Below, piece by piece: positions 32,995 through 42,018 of a DNA stretch of 64,000 nt. The DNA is from Bacilli bacterium. Its GTDB lineage: Bacteria > Bacillota_I > Bacilli_A > RF39 > UBA660. Numbering within the stretch: position 1 is the first letter of the stretch; each line of letters opens with the position of its first letter. Below the pieces are notes generated by a model. That model did not search any database and was not told where the DNA came from. It worked only from the letters and a program-made list of their open reading frames with translations. The stretch is taken from positions 1 through 64,000 of the forward strand of contig CAAGHO010000042.1 in the NCBI GenBank assembly GCA_900769695.1. Reading direction: 5' to 3'. The translations under genes and the position numbers were made by a program.

Positions 32995-34130
32995 TATACT
33001 TGATTATATTTTTCCTTTCTTTTTTATTACTATATGTATCAGAATATATAAAAAATAAGTATATAAAAAAAATGTTTATTATAATTAGTATATTGATTCC
33101 ATGTATAATAGCAGGATTAAGATTTGAAACTATTGGTACGGATGTTACAATATATTTAAAAAAAATGTTTTTAAATGCAAATGTATCTAATAACTTATCT
33201 TCTTTCTTAAACATGAAAATTAGATATGATATTGTTTCTAGTTATGAGTTTGGATTTACCTTTCTTGTATATATACTAACACATATTTTTCATAATTTTC
33301 AAATTGTATTGTTTTTTATAGAAGTTCTTATTTTATTTCCAATATATAAGGGGTTGAAAATTTTATTTCAAGACACTAGAAAAATTTCTGTTTGTATGCT
33401 TGTATATTACTTTCTATTTTATAATACTTCATTTAATCTTATGAGACAATGCATTGCAATTTCTTTTGTTTTTTTAGGAACGTGTTATTTAATCAAAAAT
33501 AAAAACATATTAAAGTTTTTCTTGCTAACCTTTCTTGCTTACTTTTTTCATAAGAGTTCATTGTTGTCTATATTTATATTTTTAATTTATTATATTAGCA
33601 GTTATGATTTCAAAAGGCATTTTAAATCAAAAAGACATGTCATAAAGTTTAATGAAATTTTACTTTTTATTTTATCTGTATTTTGCTTTTTTCTTGTAGT
33701 ATATAATAATTTTTTTTCCCAGTTATTGTCAAATTTTAACTTAGAATATTATACTAGATATGTAAATGGTAAGGTTACATTCACTTTACAGTGTATTGTT
33801 AGATTTATTCCATTTATAATATTTATATTTTTCTTTGGAAGGGATTTTAAAAAATTAGATGATAATTCTAATTTCTATATCACTACGGCGTTTTTTGAAT
33901 TTATATTTAATTTGTTTTCATCTTTTAATGTATTTAGTTCTAGAATTGCACTATATTTTTCAATATTTTATATTGTTTCTTTTCCTAAAATAGCATTTTA
34001 TAATAGAAATAAATTATTGAGTAATATAGTAAAATTTCTTTTGTTGGCATATTTAATAATTTATTGGTATTACTACTCAATTTATTGTAATGGTGGTGAA
34101 ACATTTCCATATATATTTTATTTTGAATAA
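32991..34130 (+). CDS. EpsG-family polysaccharide polymerase
   Basis: The 379-residue polytopic membrane protein has about ten hydrophobic segments. EpsG/Wzy-like marks are LRFETIGTDVTIY after the first helices, FNLMRQCIAISFVFLG, and FHKSSLLSIFIF. It probably joins repeat units outside the membrane. ATG 32991 is chosen because AAAAAGGGGG precedes it; the TTG/GTG alternatives upstream lie in the ribosome site. Confidence 0.88.
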   Translation: MIYLIIFFLSFLLLYVSEYIKNKYIKKMFIIISILIPCIIAGLRFETIGTDVTIYLKKMFLNANVSNNLSSFLNMKIRYDIVSSYEFGFTFLVYILTHIFHNFQIVLFFIEVLILFPIYKGLKILFQDTRKISVCMLVYYFLFYNTSFNLMRQCIAISFVFLGTCYLIKNKNILKFFLLTFLAYFFHKSSLLSIFIFLIYYISSYDFKRHFKSKRHVIKFNEILLFILSVFCFFLVVYNNFFSQLLSNFNLEYYTRYVNGKVTFTLQCIVRFIPFIIFIFFFGRDFKKLDDNSNFYITTAFFEFIFNLFSSFNVFSSRIALYFSIFYIVSFPKIAFYNRNKLLSNIVKFLLLAYLIIYWYYYSIYCNGGETFPYIFYFE

Positions 34131-34145
34131 TAGGAGGTTTTATTT

Positions 34146-35216
34146 ATGAAAATATATTTAATTGCTTATTTGAACAATAATCTTGGAGATGATTTGTTTA
34201 TTGATTTAATCGTAAATAGGTATAAGAATTGTAAATTTAGTATTATTAGTTATTCAAAGTGCAATTTTAAGTACAAAAATTTGAAAATAATCAAAATGAA
34301 TCCTTTAAGGCGCTTTTTTAATAGGTTATTAAAAAAGATGTCAAAAGGAAAATATGATATAAATTCTTTTTACTCTAACAAAAATGACATTACAATTACT
34401 ATTGGTGGCAGTTTATTTATGGAAAATAGTAATTCCTATAAATTATTATTTTATAATTCTATAAAAAAGCCATATTTCATTATAGGTAGTAATGTGGGAC
34501 CATACTATTCTGAAAAATATCTTAAATTTTTAAAAGAAAATATATTTCATAAGGCAAAAGATATATGTTTTAGAGATAAAAAATCATATGATTTATTTAA
34601 AAAAGCAAAAAATGTTCGATATGCACCAGATTTATTATTTTCATTTGATATAATCAATTATAAAATGATTCATCCTCACAAGAAAAAAGCAATTATATCT
34701 GTCATAGATGTTTATCAAAAAAGATCTCAAATAAAAAATGCAAATCAAAATTTATATGAGGGTTTTATTTTAAAACTTATTATGTTTTTTAAGAAAAATA
34801 ATTATACAGTTGAATTGATTTCCTTTTGTAATAATGAGGGTGATAATGCTACTATAGACAGAATTATCAATAGATCAAATGAAAAAGTTGAACGTTATAG
34901 TTATAATAATATATCTGAGACTATCACCGAATTATCAACTGCAACAACCATTGTTGGGACAAGATTTCATGCAAATATTTTAGGATTTCTTATGAAAAAA
35001 AATGTTATTCCTATTATTTATAATGATAAGACAAAAAATATGCTTAATGATATTGGCTTTAAAGGACAATATTTTGATTTAAATGACATAGAAAAAATGA
35101 ACATTGACAACCTATCAATCGATGATTTAAATTACGTAATTGATATAGAAGAGCAAGTTAAAAATTCAAATAATCATTTTAATAAAATTAACAATTACAT
35201 ATATAAAGGAGAATAG
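34146..35216 (+). CDS. Polysaccharide pyruvyl transferase-family protein
   Basis: In the 356-residue protein, NNNLGDDLFIDLIVNRY, TITIGGSLFME, IIGSNVGPYYSE, RDKKSYDLF and TIVGTRFHANILGF follow the CsaB/WcaK family pattern. Known members add ketal-linked pyruvate to sugars of exopolysaccharides and wall polymers. It lies between polymerase and flippase genes in the same operon. Confidence 0.88.
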   Translation: MKIYLIAYLNNNLGDDLFIDLIVNRYKNCKFSIISYSKCNFKYKNLKIIKMNPLRRFFNRLLKKMSKGKYDINSFYSNKNDITITIGGSLFMENSNSYKLLFYNSIKKPYFIIGSNVGPYYSEKYLKFLKENIFHKAKDICFRDKKSYDLFKKAKNVRYAPDLLFSFDIINYKMIHPHKKKAIISVIDVYQKRSQIKNANQNLYEGFILKLIMFFKKNNYTVELISFCNNEGDNATIDRIINRSNEKVERYSYNNISETITELSTATTIVGTRFHANILGFLMKKNVIPIIYNDKTKNMLNDIGFKGQYFDLNDIEKMNIDNLSIDDLNYVIDIEEQVKNSNNHFNKINNYIYKGE

Positions 35217-35218
35217 GT

Positions 35219-36652
35219 ATGAATAAAAATAGGAAAACTCAACTTGCAAAAAATACAATTATTGTAGCAATTGGACAGATATGTACTAAGTTTATAACTT
35301 TTTTTCTATTGCCATTATATACATCAGTTTTATCTGCCAAAGAATATGGTATTGTAGATTTATTAAATACTTATATTTCATTGTTAATTCCTATTGCTTT
35401 TTTGCAAATGAATCAAGCAATTTTTAGATTTTTAATTGATGAAAGATCTAACGAGAGTGAAAAGAAAACATTAATTTCTACTAGTTTAATATTTGTCTTT
35501 TTTCAATCTTTCATATATTTATTACTGTTTAGTATTATTTCATCATTCATTGAAAATGAGTATAAGTTCTTCTTACTATCTAATGTAATTGTATGTATGC
35601 TTTCTGATTTAATTTTACAAATTTCTAGAGGCTTGGGTGATAATAAGACCTATTCGATAGGAAGTTTAATATCAGGAGCTGGGGCAGTAATTTTAAATGT
35701 ATTATTTATCGCTGTTTTTAGATATGGTGCATATGGAATGCTTACAGCAACTTTATTATCAAATTTATTTTGTTTTATATATGTTTTTCTTAAGAAAAAA
35801 TTGTTTAAATATATAGACATGAACTGCTTTAGGACAAAAAAATTGAAGGAAATGTTAAAGTATTCATTACCACTAATACCAAATCAAATTTCCTGGTGGA
35901 TAATTAATGCATCTGATAGAGTAATAATATCATCAATATTAGGAATTTCATATAATGGAATATACTCAGCAGCCAATAAATTTTCCGGAATATGTATATC
36001 ATTCTTTAGCATTTTTAATATGACGTGGTCTGAATCTGCATCACTGCATATAGGCGATAAAGATTCTTCAAAATTTTTTTCTGATATTGTTAATAAAACA
36101 ATAAAAGTATTTACTTGTCTATGTATTGTTATCATTTGTATTATGCCGTTTATATTTAAATATTTTATAACAGGTTCGGAATATAGGCCCGCATATTATC
36201 AAATTCCAATTTTAATGTTGGCTACTTTATTTAATATTTTGGTTTCATTATTTGGTTCAATTTATATTGCTTTGAAAAAAAGTAAAGAGATAGCGAAAAC
36301 TTCCGTATATTCCGCAATTATAAATATTTTGGTTAATATTTTATTGATTAAGTATATTGGATTATATGCAGCATCATTCTCGACTTTTATATCCTATTTT
36401 TTGATGTCGATATATAGATATATAGATATTAAAAAGTATATAAAAATTGAAATTGAAAATAAATTTATTATTTTTTCGGTACCTTTATTTATAATAGCAA
36501 TTATTTTGTATTATGTTAGAATTAAGTTTTTATGTTTTGGTGCCTTTATACTTGCAATTGTATATTCTATATATTTTAATAAGGATATTATAAAAGGTAT
36601 GATCTTATTTGTCAAAAATAAAAAAATGAAAGGAATGGTAAAAAATATATGA
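35219..36652 (+). CDS. Polysaccharide flippase (Wzx/MATE-like)
   Basis: The 477-residue protein has about 14 membrane helices. It begins KNTIIVAIGQICTKFITFFL with PLYTSVLSAKEYGIVDLLNT, the typical opening of the oligosaccharide flippase family, and has YSLPLIPNQISWWIINASDR further on. It is expected to translocate lipid-linked repeat units across the membrane. It overlaps the next gene by 4 bp. Confidence 0.93.
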   Translation: MNKNRKTQLAKNTIIVAIGQICTKFITFFLLPLYTSVLSAKEYGIVDLLNTYISLLIPIAFLQMNQAIFRFLIDERSNESEKKTLISTSLIFVFFQSFIYLLLFSIISSFIENEYKFFLLSNVIVCMLSDLILQISRGLGDNKTYSIGSLISGAGAVILNVLFIAVFRYGAYGMLTATLLSNLFCFIYVFLKKKLFKYIDMNCFRTKKLKEMLKYSLPLIPNQISWWIINASDRVIISSILGISYNGIYSAANKFSGICISFFSIFNMTWSESASLHIGDKDSSKFFSDIVNKTIKVFTCLCIVIICIMPFIFKYFITGSEYRPAYYQIPILMLATLFNILVSLFGSIYIALKKSKEIAKTSVYSAIINILVNILLIKYIGLYAASFSTFISYFLMSIYRYIDIKKYIKIEIENKFIIFSVPLFIIAIILYYVRIKFLCFGAFILAIVYSIYFNKDIIKGMILFVKNKKMKGMVKNI

Positions 36653-37086
36653 ATTTTTTAACAAAAGTAATTTACAAACGAAAAAAAACTAAATCAAAAT
36701 TAATAAAACGATTTTTAACAAAAGTTATTTATTTAATTGGTTGTGATATTCCGGAGAGTGTTGTTATAGGAAATAATGTAAATTTTTGTCATAATTGTTT
36801 AGGAACTGTAATCTACGCTGGAACAGTAATAGAAGATAATGTTAGAATTTATCAAAATGTCACAATTGGATTAAATAATCCTTACAAGAAAGAAAAGTTT
36901 TGTGTTGTAATAAAAAGTGGTTCATGCATATGTGCAGGAGCTAAGATTCTATGCAAGGATGAGTTGATTGTCGGAAAAAATTCAATAGTTGGTGCTAATT
37001 GTGTTTTGAACCATAGTATTGGCGATAATGAAATTTGGGCAGGAATACCAGCAAAAAAAATAGGAAATATAGACAAAAATAAATAA
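36649..37086 (+). CDS. Hexapeptide-repeat acetyltransferase (CysE-like)
   Basis: The 145-residue left-handed beta-helix protein has hexapeptide turns (VVIGNNVNFCHN, VIEDNVRIYQNVTIG, VGKNSIVGANCVLNHSI) and the closing motif WAGIPAKKIG. This is the short serine-acetyltransferase-like form common in capsule loci, where it acetylates sugars. Substrate unknown. Confidence 0.88.
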   Translation: MNFLTKVIYKRKKTKSKLIKRFLTKVIYLIGCDIPESVVIGNNVNFCHNCLGTVIYAGTVIEDNVRIYQNVTIGLNNPYKKEKFCVVIKSGSCICAGAKILCKDELIVGKNSIVGANCVLNHSIGDNEIWAGIPAKKIGNIDKNK

Positions 37087-37103
37087 TTAGAGAGGAAGTT
37101 TAA

Positions 37104-38273
37104 ATGAAAATAACAGTAGCAGGAACTGGTTATGTTGGTTTATCACTTGCAACATTACTAAGTAGAAAACATGAAGTAATCGCGCTTGATGTAGTAGAAG
37201 AAAAAGTGAATATGATTAATAATAGGATTAGTCCTATAAAAGATGAAGAAATAGAAAAGTTCTTTAAAGAAGAAAAATTAAATCTAGAAGCAACCTTGGA
37301 TTGGGAATATGCATTAAAAGATGCAGACTATGTAATTATTAGTACTCCAACAAATTATGATGAAGTAACTAATTATTTTGATACTTCTTTAGTAGAAGAT
37401 ATTATTAAGAAGGTTATTAGTATTGGTAATTCTAAAACTACTATGGTAGTTAAATCTACTATACCAGTTGGATTTATTAAAAGTGTTAAAGAAAAATACA
37501 ATATAGATAATATTTTCTTTTCACCAGAATTTTTAAGAGAAGGTAAGGCCTTATATGATAATTTATATCCATCAAGAATCATAGTAGGAGAAAAGAGTGA
37601 AAGAGCAAGAGTTTTTGCAGAGATGTTAAAAGATTGTTCTTTAAAAGAAGATGTTAAAGTATTATACATGGATTCTACAGAGGCAGAAGCAGTTAAATTG
37701 TTTGCTAATACTTATTTAGCACTTCGTGTATCTTATTTTAATGAACTTGATACATATGCAGAATTAAAGGGATTAAATACTAAAGATATTATTGATGGAG
37801 TGTGTTTAGATCCTAGAATTGGTAATCATTATAATAATCCATCATTTGGATATGGTGGGTATTGCCTACCAAAAGATACTAAGCAATTAAAAGCTAATTA
37901 TAAAGATGTACCTGAAAACTTAATTAGTGCGATAGTAGAAAGTAATACTACAAGAAAAGATCATATAGCAAATACAATTATTTCTAAACATCCTAAAGTA
38001 GTAGGTATTTATAGATTAACTATGAAATCTAATTCAGATAACTTTAGAGCAAGTGCTATTCAAGGAGTTATGAAAAGAATTAAAGCTAAAGGAATAGAAG
38101 TAGTTGTTTATGAACCAACTTTAAAAGAAGATAATTTCTTCAATAGTAGAGTTATAAAAGATTTAGATGAATTTAAAAATATATCTGATGTTATATTAGT
38201 TAATAGAAATGATAATATATTAGAAGATGTAAAAGACAAAATATATACGAGAGATTTATTTTCAAGAGATTAA
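37104..38273 (+). CDS. ugd: UDP-glucose/UDP-sugar 6-dehydrogenase
   Basis: Oxidises a UDP-hexose to the uronic acid (UDP-glucuronate type precursor) using NAD. The 389-residue protein has the NAD site AGTGYVGLSLATLLS, STPTNYDE, STIPVGF, FSPEFLREGKA and FGYGGYCLPKDT with the catalytic Cys. The length fits the short form of the family. It is the last gene of the locus and is closed by a terminator, so the polymer probably contains a uronic acid. Confidence 0.93.
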   Translation: MKITVAGTGYVGLSLATLLSRKHEVIALDVVEEKVNMINNRISPIKDEEIEKFFKEEKLNLEATLDWEYALKDADYVIISTPTNYDEVTNYFDTSLVEDIIKKVISIGNSKTTMVVKSTIPVGFIKSVKEKYNIDNIFFSPEFLREGKALYDNLYPSRIIVGEKSERARVFAEMLKDCSLKEDVKVLYMDSTEAEAVKLFANTYLALRVSYFNELDTYAELKGLNTKDIIDGVCLDPRIGNHYNNPSFGYGGYCLPKDTKQLKANYKDVPENLISAIVESNTTRKDHIANTIISKHPKVVGIYRLTMKSNSDNFRASAIQGVMKRIKAKGIEVVVYEPTLKEDNFFNSRVIKDLDEFKNISDVILVNRNDNILEDVKDKIYTRDLFSRD

Positions 38274-38287
38274 TCTCTCTTTTTTTG
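38265..38287 (+). terminator. Terminator of the polysaccharide operon
   Basis: AGAGAT, TA, ATCTCT, then a T run. It overlaps the last dehydrogenase codons. Confidence 0.7.
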
Positions 38288-38307
38288 AATTAATTTAGAT
38301 AAAACAC

Positions 38308-38365
38308 AAATAACCGAATTAAATTTCTACAAATAACCGAATAAAAAAGTAATAAATAACCGAAT
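38308..38365 (+). repeat. Three 12-bp direct repeats at exact 23-bp intervals
   Basis: AAATAACCGAAT occurs at 38308, 38331 and 38354. The 11-bp spacers differ in sequence. The surrounding 38288-38538 interval contains no supported gene. The regular spacing suggests binding sites or iteron-like elements; function unknown. Confidence 0.8.
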
Positions 38366-38538
38366 AACATTGATTTACTTAATCAAAACTTTGAAAAAAC
38401 TATAAAAGAATAAATGATGTTTATTTTATATTGTTCCAATAGGTACATTAAAAAATTAACTATTTTATATATTGAAATAATTATAAAAATGATATAATAT
38501 AAGCATCGCATACTTTATTTGATTGGTGTGATGTAATA

Positions 38539-38994
38539 GTGAATAAGAAATTAATAATTTATATAATATTATCTATTACTTGTATGGGTATTATCTTTTA
38601 TTTTTCTAGTAGAAATACTATAGAATCTAATAGTACTAGTAAAAACTTAATTAGAAATGTAATTGATAAATATGAATCTATTACAGGTAAAAACATAAAT
38701 AAAGAAAGCCTTGTTACTAAACTTAATTATCCAGTTAGAAAATTAGCTCATTTTAGTATTTATTTTTTACTTGGATTAGTAGTATATAGTCTGTTTTTAC
38801 ATACAAATATGAAACATAAACTTTTATTTTCAATTTTTACATGTGTAGTTTATGCTTTATTTGATGAGATACATCAATTATTTGTTTTAGGAAGAACTGG
38901 ACAAGTTTTAGATGTATTTATAGATAGTATGGGAAGTATTATAGGTATGTTAATAATTAAAATATTAACTAATAGTAAAACAAGGCATATATAA
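38539..38994 (+). CDS. VanZ-like membrane protein
   Basis: The 151-residue protein has four membrane helices. The VanZ-like pattern is seen in IFYFSSRNTIESN, RKLAHFSIYFLLG, LFDEIHQLFVLGRTGQVLDV and FIDSMGSIIG. GTG start with GGTGTGATG upstream. Members are linked to envelope traits and, in one case, low-level teicoplanin resistance; the biochemical role is unknown. A paralogue lies at 44987. Confidence 0.88.
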   Translation: MNKKLIIYIILSITCMGIIFYFSSRNTIESNSTSKNLIRNVIDKYESITGKNINKESLVTKLNYPVRKLAHFSIYFLLGLVVYSLFLHTNMKHKLLFSIFTCVVYALFDEIHQLFVLGRTGQVLDVFIDSMGSIIGMLIIKILTNSKTRHI

Positions 38995-39016
38995 ACTGAG
39001 AAAAACAGAAATTTTG

Positions 39017-39045
39017 TTGAAATATGTATTTTATTGTGGTAAATT
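39017..39045 (+). promoter_or_regulatory. Promoter of the YHYH/G5 surface protein gene
   Basis: TTGAAA (39017-39022) and TAAATT (39040-39045), 17-bp spacer, TGTGG before the -10. Confidence 0.55.
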
Positions 39046-39058
39046 AGATGTAGTTAAA

Positions 39059-39098
39059 GGGCTAGTATAGACTTTAGTGGTTTGTACTGGCTCTTTTT
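39059..39098 (+). terminator. Hairpin with T run in a 5' leader (possible attenuator)
   Basis: GGGCTAGTA pairs with TACTGGCTC (two G-T pairs), followed by seven T, only 12 nt before the next ATG and just downstream of the promoter at 39017. It could be an attenuator, or a terminator for RNA from upstream. Confidence 0.55.
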
Positions 39099-39110
39099 TT
39101 GGAGGATATC

Positions 39111-39782
39111 ATGAAAAAGAAAATGTTTTATTTATTAATTACTGCTATTTTTTGTAGTACTACTACTGTATATGCTCATCCAGGTAGGACAGATTCAAAT
39201 GGTTGTCACACTTGTAGAACTAATTGTGAAAGATGGGGATTAAGCTATGGACAGTATCATTGTCATAATGGTGGTAGTTCAAGCCGTTCTAATAGTTCTA
39301 GTAGATCTTCATCAACTTATTCTGCACCATCATATGTATATGGCTGTACTGATAAGGACTCAATAAATTATAATCCAAATGCTAATAAAGATAATGGAAG
39401 TTGTATAAAAAAGGTTAGTGGTTGTACAGATCAAAATGCTTACAACTATAACGAAAAGGCCAATGTAGATGATGGTAGTTGCATAAGCAAAGTTATGGGA
39501 TGTACTAACTATGAAGCTATTAATTATAATTCTTCAGCTAATACATCAGATGGAACTTGTTTATTCGAAAAAAATAAAGTTACATATAAGAAAATTAAAT
39601 ATAAAGTAAAGAAAAAGAATAGTTTCTTTCATAGAAAAGGGTATGTTATTCAAAAAGGTGTAAAAGGTAAGAAAAAAATAACAGAAACAATAATAGTAAA
39701 TGAACAAAAAGAAGTTATTGAGGTAAAAGATAAGAAAGTTGAAATTATAAGAAAACCAATAAATAAAATAGTAGCTAAATAA
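39111..39782 (+). CDS. Secreted Cys-rich surface protein: YHYH motif, three repeats, G5-like C-terminus
   Basis: The 223-residue protein has a signal peptide ending around VYAH (residue 19). Next is a Cys/His module (HPGRTDSNGCHTCRTNC and YGQYHCHNGG) of the YHYH type, then a Ser-rich linker. Three repeats of about 30 residues follow, each with GCT(D/N), NYN and DG(S/T)C (about residues 75-155). The basic C-terminus from about residue 178 (GVKGKKKITETIIVNEQKEV) resembles a G5 domain, a module linked to cell-wall or polymer binding. GGAGG precedes ATG 39111. Function is inferred as wall-associated. Confidence 0.7.
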   Translation: MKKKMFYLLITAIFCSTTTVYAHPGRTDSNGCHTCRTNCERWGLSYGQYHCHNGGSSSRSNSSSRSSSTYSAPSYVYGCTDKDSINYNPNANKDNGSCIKKVSGCTDQNAYNYNEKANVDDGSCISKVMGCTNYEAINYNSSANTSDGTCLFEKNKVTYKKIKYKVKKKNSFFHRKGYVIQKGVKGKKKITETIIVNEQKEVIEVKDKKVEIIRKPINKIVAK

Positions 39783-39788
39783 TAAAAG

Positions 39789-39832
39789 AAAAAGACTAAT
39801 TCATTTTAACTTTTTGATTAGTCTTTTCTTTT
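39789..39832. terminator. Bidirectional terminator
   Basis: AAAAAGACTAAT and ATTAGTCTTTT around a 16-nt loop, between two convergent genes. Confidence 0.75.
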
Positions 39833-40623
39833 GCATATAAACTTAGATCTATTTCTTGTTTTAAATCCTCTTTATAATATAAATAATCATCTTTTAAATT
39901 ATTATAAAATGGTAGTGATAAACTTAACCAATGATCTGGTACTTCACAATATGTAGAAGCAATTCTAGTTAAGAAAGACTCATCACTATCTATTGAACAA
40001 CCATAACCATTTTTTAATAAATTAACAAAATAAATAATTCCAACTTCTTTATTTAAAAAATGCATGTATGGACCAAGTCCGGCAGGATTATTATTATTCT
40101 CATAATTACTACTATTAACACTACTTCCACATTCAGTATAAACAATTGCTAAGGCTATTTCTTTATTTATACCATATAAGTTTGAGTATTTAGCAATCAT
40201 TTCTTCTGGTGACATAGTTATATCATGTTCTTCATCTGATTTAATTTCATCACTATTATAATTATATTCTTCTGGATTATAATAGAGGTTTCTTGTTAAA
40301 TCTAAAATAGCAAGTTCAACACTATCATGAGATTTATTATTAATTATATAATGATGGTTCCATTCATATGATGAAAAATTTCTTGTTTGGTCTATTAATA
40401 CTTTTTCAACTATTTCTTCCTTTATTTGAAATACACTTGAATAATAGGATATTAAATCTTCTATTCGTTCTGATTTAATATTATCGTCAGTTACACATGC
40501 ATTATTATAATCAGCAGCATATACATTTAATGTATTAATATTTGATGGTATTAAAGCTAATGATGATAATAATGAATAGGTAACTAATTTATTTTTTAAT
40601 CGTATTAATTCTTGCTTTTTCAT
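39796..40623 (-). CDS. Secreted lysozyme-like (glucosaminidase/transglycosylase fold) protein
   Basis: The 275-residue protein has a signal peptide (about residues 1-36, ending VYAADY). A helical domain from about residue 130 contains MIAKYSNLYGINKEIALAIV then YTECGS, with the Glu at the position of the catalytic acid in lysozyme-like folds. NPAGLGPYMHFLNKEVGIIYF and LTRIASTYCEVPDHW follow. This pattern resembles peptidoglycan glucosaminidases and lytic transglycosylases. The assignment is by motif and layout only. It is divergent from the TasA-like gene at 40744. Confidence 0.65.
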   Translation of the reverse strand: MKKQELIRLKNKLVTYSLLSSLALIPSNINTLNVYAADYNNACVTDDNIKSERIEDLISYYSSVFQIKEEIVEKVLIDQTRNFSSYEWNHHYIINNKSHDSVELAILDLTRNLYYNPEEYNYNSDEIKSDEEHDITMSPEEMIAKYSNLYGINKEIALAIVYTECGSSVNSSNYENNNNPAGLGPYMHFLNKEVGIIYFVNLLKNGYGCSIDSDESFLTRIASTYCEVPDHWLSLSLPFYNNLKDDYLYYKEDLKQEIDLSLYAKEKTNQKVKMN

Positions 40624-40653
40624 AATCTTCCCCCTTCACAAAAAACGCTCTTT

Positions 40654-40682
40654 AGGATATCATATTTTTTGCTTGAAGTCAA
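40654..40682 (-). promoter_or_regulatory. Promoter of the lysozyme-like gene
   Basis: On the minus strand TTGACT (40682-40677) and TATCCT (40659-40654), 17-bp spacer, with GGGGG before the ATG at 40623. Confidence 0.65.
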
Positions 40683-40689
40683 ATAAAAT

Positions 40690-40718
40690 TTGACTAAAGA
40701 TAGTCTTGCTATTATAAT
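40690..40718 (+). promoter_or_regulatory. Promoter of TasA-like paralogue 4
   Basis: TTGACT (40690-40695) and TATAAT (40713-40718), 17-bp spacer. Confidence 0.7.
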
Positions 40719-40743
40719 TAAAAATAGAGGAGAGTGTATAAAG

Positions 40744-42018
40744 GTGAGTAAGAATAATAAAAAATTATTAATAATAGTTTTAGTTTTGATTTTAGTGTTA
40801 GTGATAGGGACAACATACGCATGGTTAAGACTAACAAAGAACTCTAATACAGTAAACAAGATAACAGCAGGAAATCTAGAATTAGTATTAGATGATACAA
40901 CAAGTGAAGGAATAACACTCATAAATGAAGTACCTAGAAGTTATCGACAAGGAATGGAAACAAAAGAATATACATTTACATTAACAAATAAAAATAGTAC
41001 AAGTAGTTATAGTTTATCATTAAAAGATTTAGAAAAATATACAGATGAAGATGGAAAAGAAATTGTAGTAGCAGATGAAAATAGAATAAATGATGCTAAA
41101 ATAAGATATATCTTATTAAAAGATGGAGAAGAATCAAGTGCAGCTAAATCAAAAATACTAACAGATAGGACAATTGATACTGGAACAATCAAAAAAGGAC
41201 AAACTATTTCTTACACTCTAAGAGTATGGATAGATTCACGTGCAGAGAAAGAAGTAATGGGAAAAATCTTTAATGCACAACTTAGTTTAGTAGCAGAGCA
41301 AACTAGTAATTATATAAAAGTTAACCCAGTATCTTTTGAAAATGATTCATGGGATGTTATTTCTGAAGCAGTAAAAGAAAATAATTATCCTTATCAAGTA
41401 GGAGATACAAAAGAAGTAGATATGGGGAGTTTAGGAACACATACAGTAAGAGTTGCAAATACCTCTGCTTGTACAAATGGAGAAACAAGTGAGTCTGCAT
41501 GTGGGTTTGTAGTTGAGTTTGCTGATATTGTTTCAACACAGGAAATGAATTCAAATCAGACTAACGTAGGAGGCTGGCCAGCAAGTGAAATGAGAACTTA
41601 TGTAAACACAACAGTATATAATGCCTTGCCAAGTGAGTTACAAAATGTAATTACAAAAACTAAAGTAGTATCAGGCCATGGTGCAACAGCAGGTGAGGCT
41701 AACTTCATATCAAGAGATAAACTATATCTACTTTCAACAAAAGAAATATGGGGAAAAGAGGCAACATCAAATACAATAAATGGTGATACAGCAGAAGCAG
41801 AAACAAGACAGTTGGATTATTATAAAAACAAAGGAGTAACAACAGCAAAATATAGTGGAGCAATTAAAAAAAATAACGGTACAAATTCTTATTGGTGGTC
41901 GCGCTCAGCTCGTTCTGGTAGTACTTATAGTTTCTTCACTGTGCGTGGCACTGGTGTTTGGGTTAACATTGATGCTAATCATGCACACGGAGTTTCACCA
42001 GCTTTCCGAATCTCATAG
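40744..42018 (+). CDS. SipW/TasA-type exported protein with DUF6273-like C-terminal domain (paralogue 4)
   Basis: The 424-residue protein has an N-terminal half nearly identical to the paralogues at 1652 and 135 (TTYAWLRLTKNSNTVNKITA, PRSYRQGMETKEYTFTLTN). The C-terminal domain differs: WDVISEAVKENNYPYQVGDT, SEMRTYVN, LYLLSTKEIWG, NSYWWSRSARS and a final GVSPAFRIS, the pattern of DUF6273/C-lectin-like domains. GTG 40744 is the start because AGGAGAG lies upstream. The last 129 bp are adenine-poor (24 of 129 by hand count) and G+C-rich (60 of 129), in contrast to the A-rich body of the gene. This is the strongest candidate retroelement-type variable region in the window. Confidence 0.8.
   Translation: MSKNNKKLLIIVLVLILVLVIGTTYAWLRLTKNSNTVNKITAGNLELVLDDTTSEGITLINEVPRSYRQGMETKEYTFTLTNKNSTSSYSLSLKDLEKYTDEDGKEIVVADENRINDAKIRYILLKDGEESSAAKSKILTDRTIDTGTIKKGQTISYTLRVWIDSRAEKEVMGKIFNAQLSLVAEQTSNYIKVNPVSFENDSWDVISEAVKENNYPYQVGDTKEVDMGSLGTHTVRVANTSACTNGETSESACGFVVEFADIVSTQEMNSNQTNVGGWPASEMRTYVNTTVYNALPSELQNVITKTKVVSGHGATAGEANFISRDKLYLLSTKEIWGKEATSNTINGDTAEAETRQLDYYKNKGVTTAKYSGAIKKNNGTNSYWWSRSARSGSTYSFFTVRGTGVWVNIDANHAHGVSPAFRIS

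Noticed and set aside
38308..38365. Regular repeats as a CRISPR array
   Set aside because: Repeats are 12 bp, spacers 11 bp and there are no cas genes.
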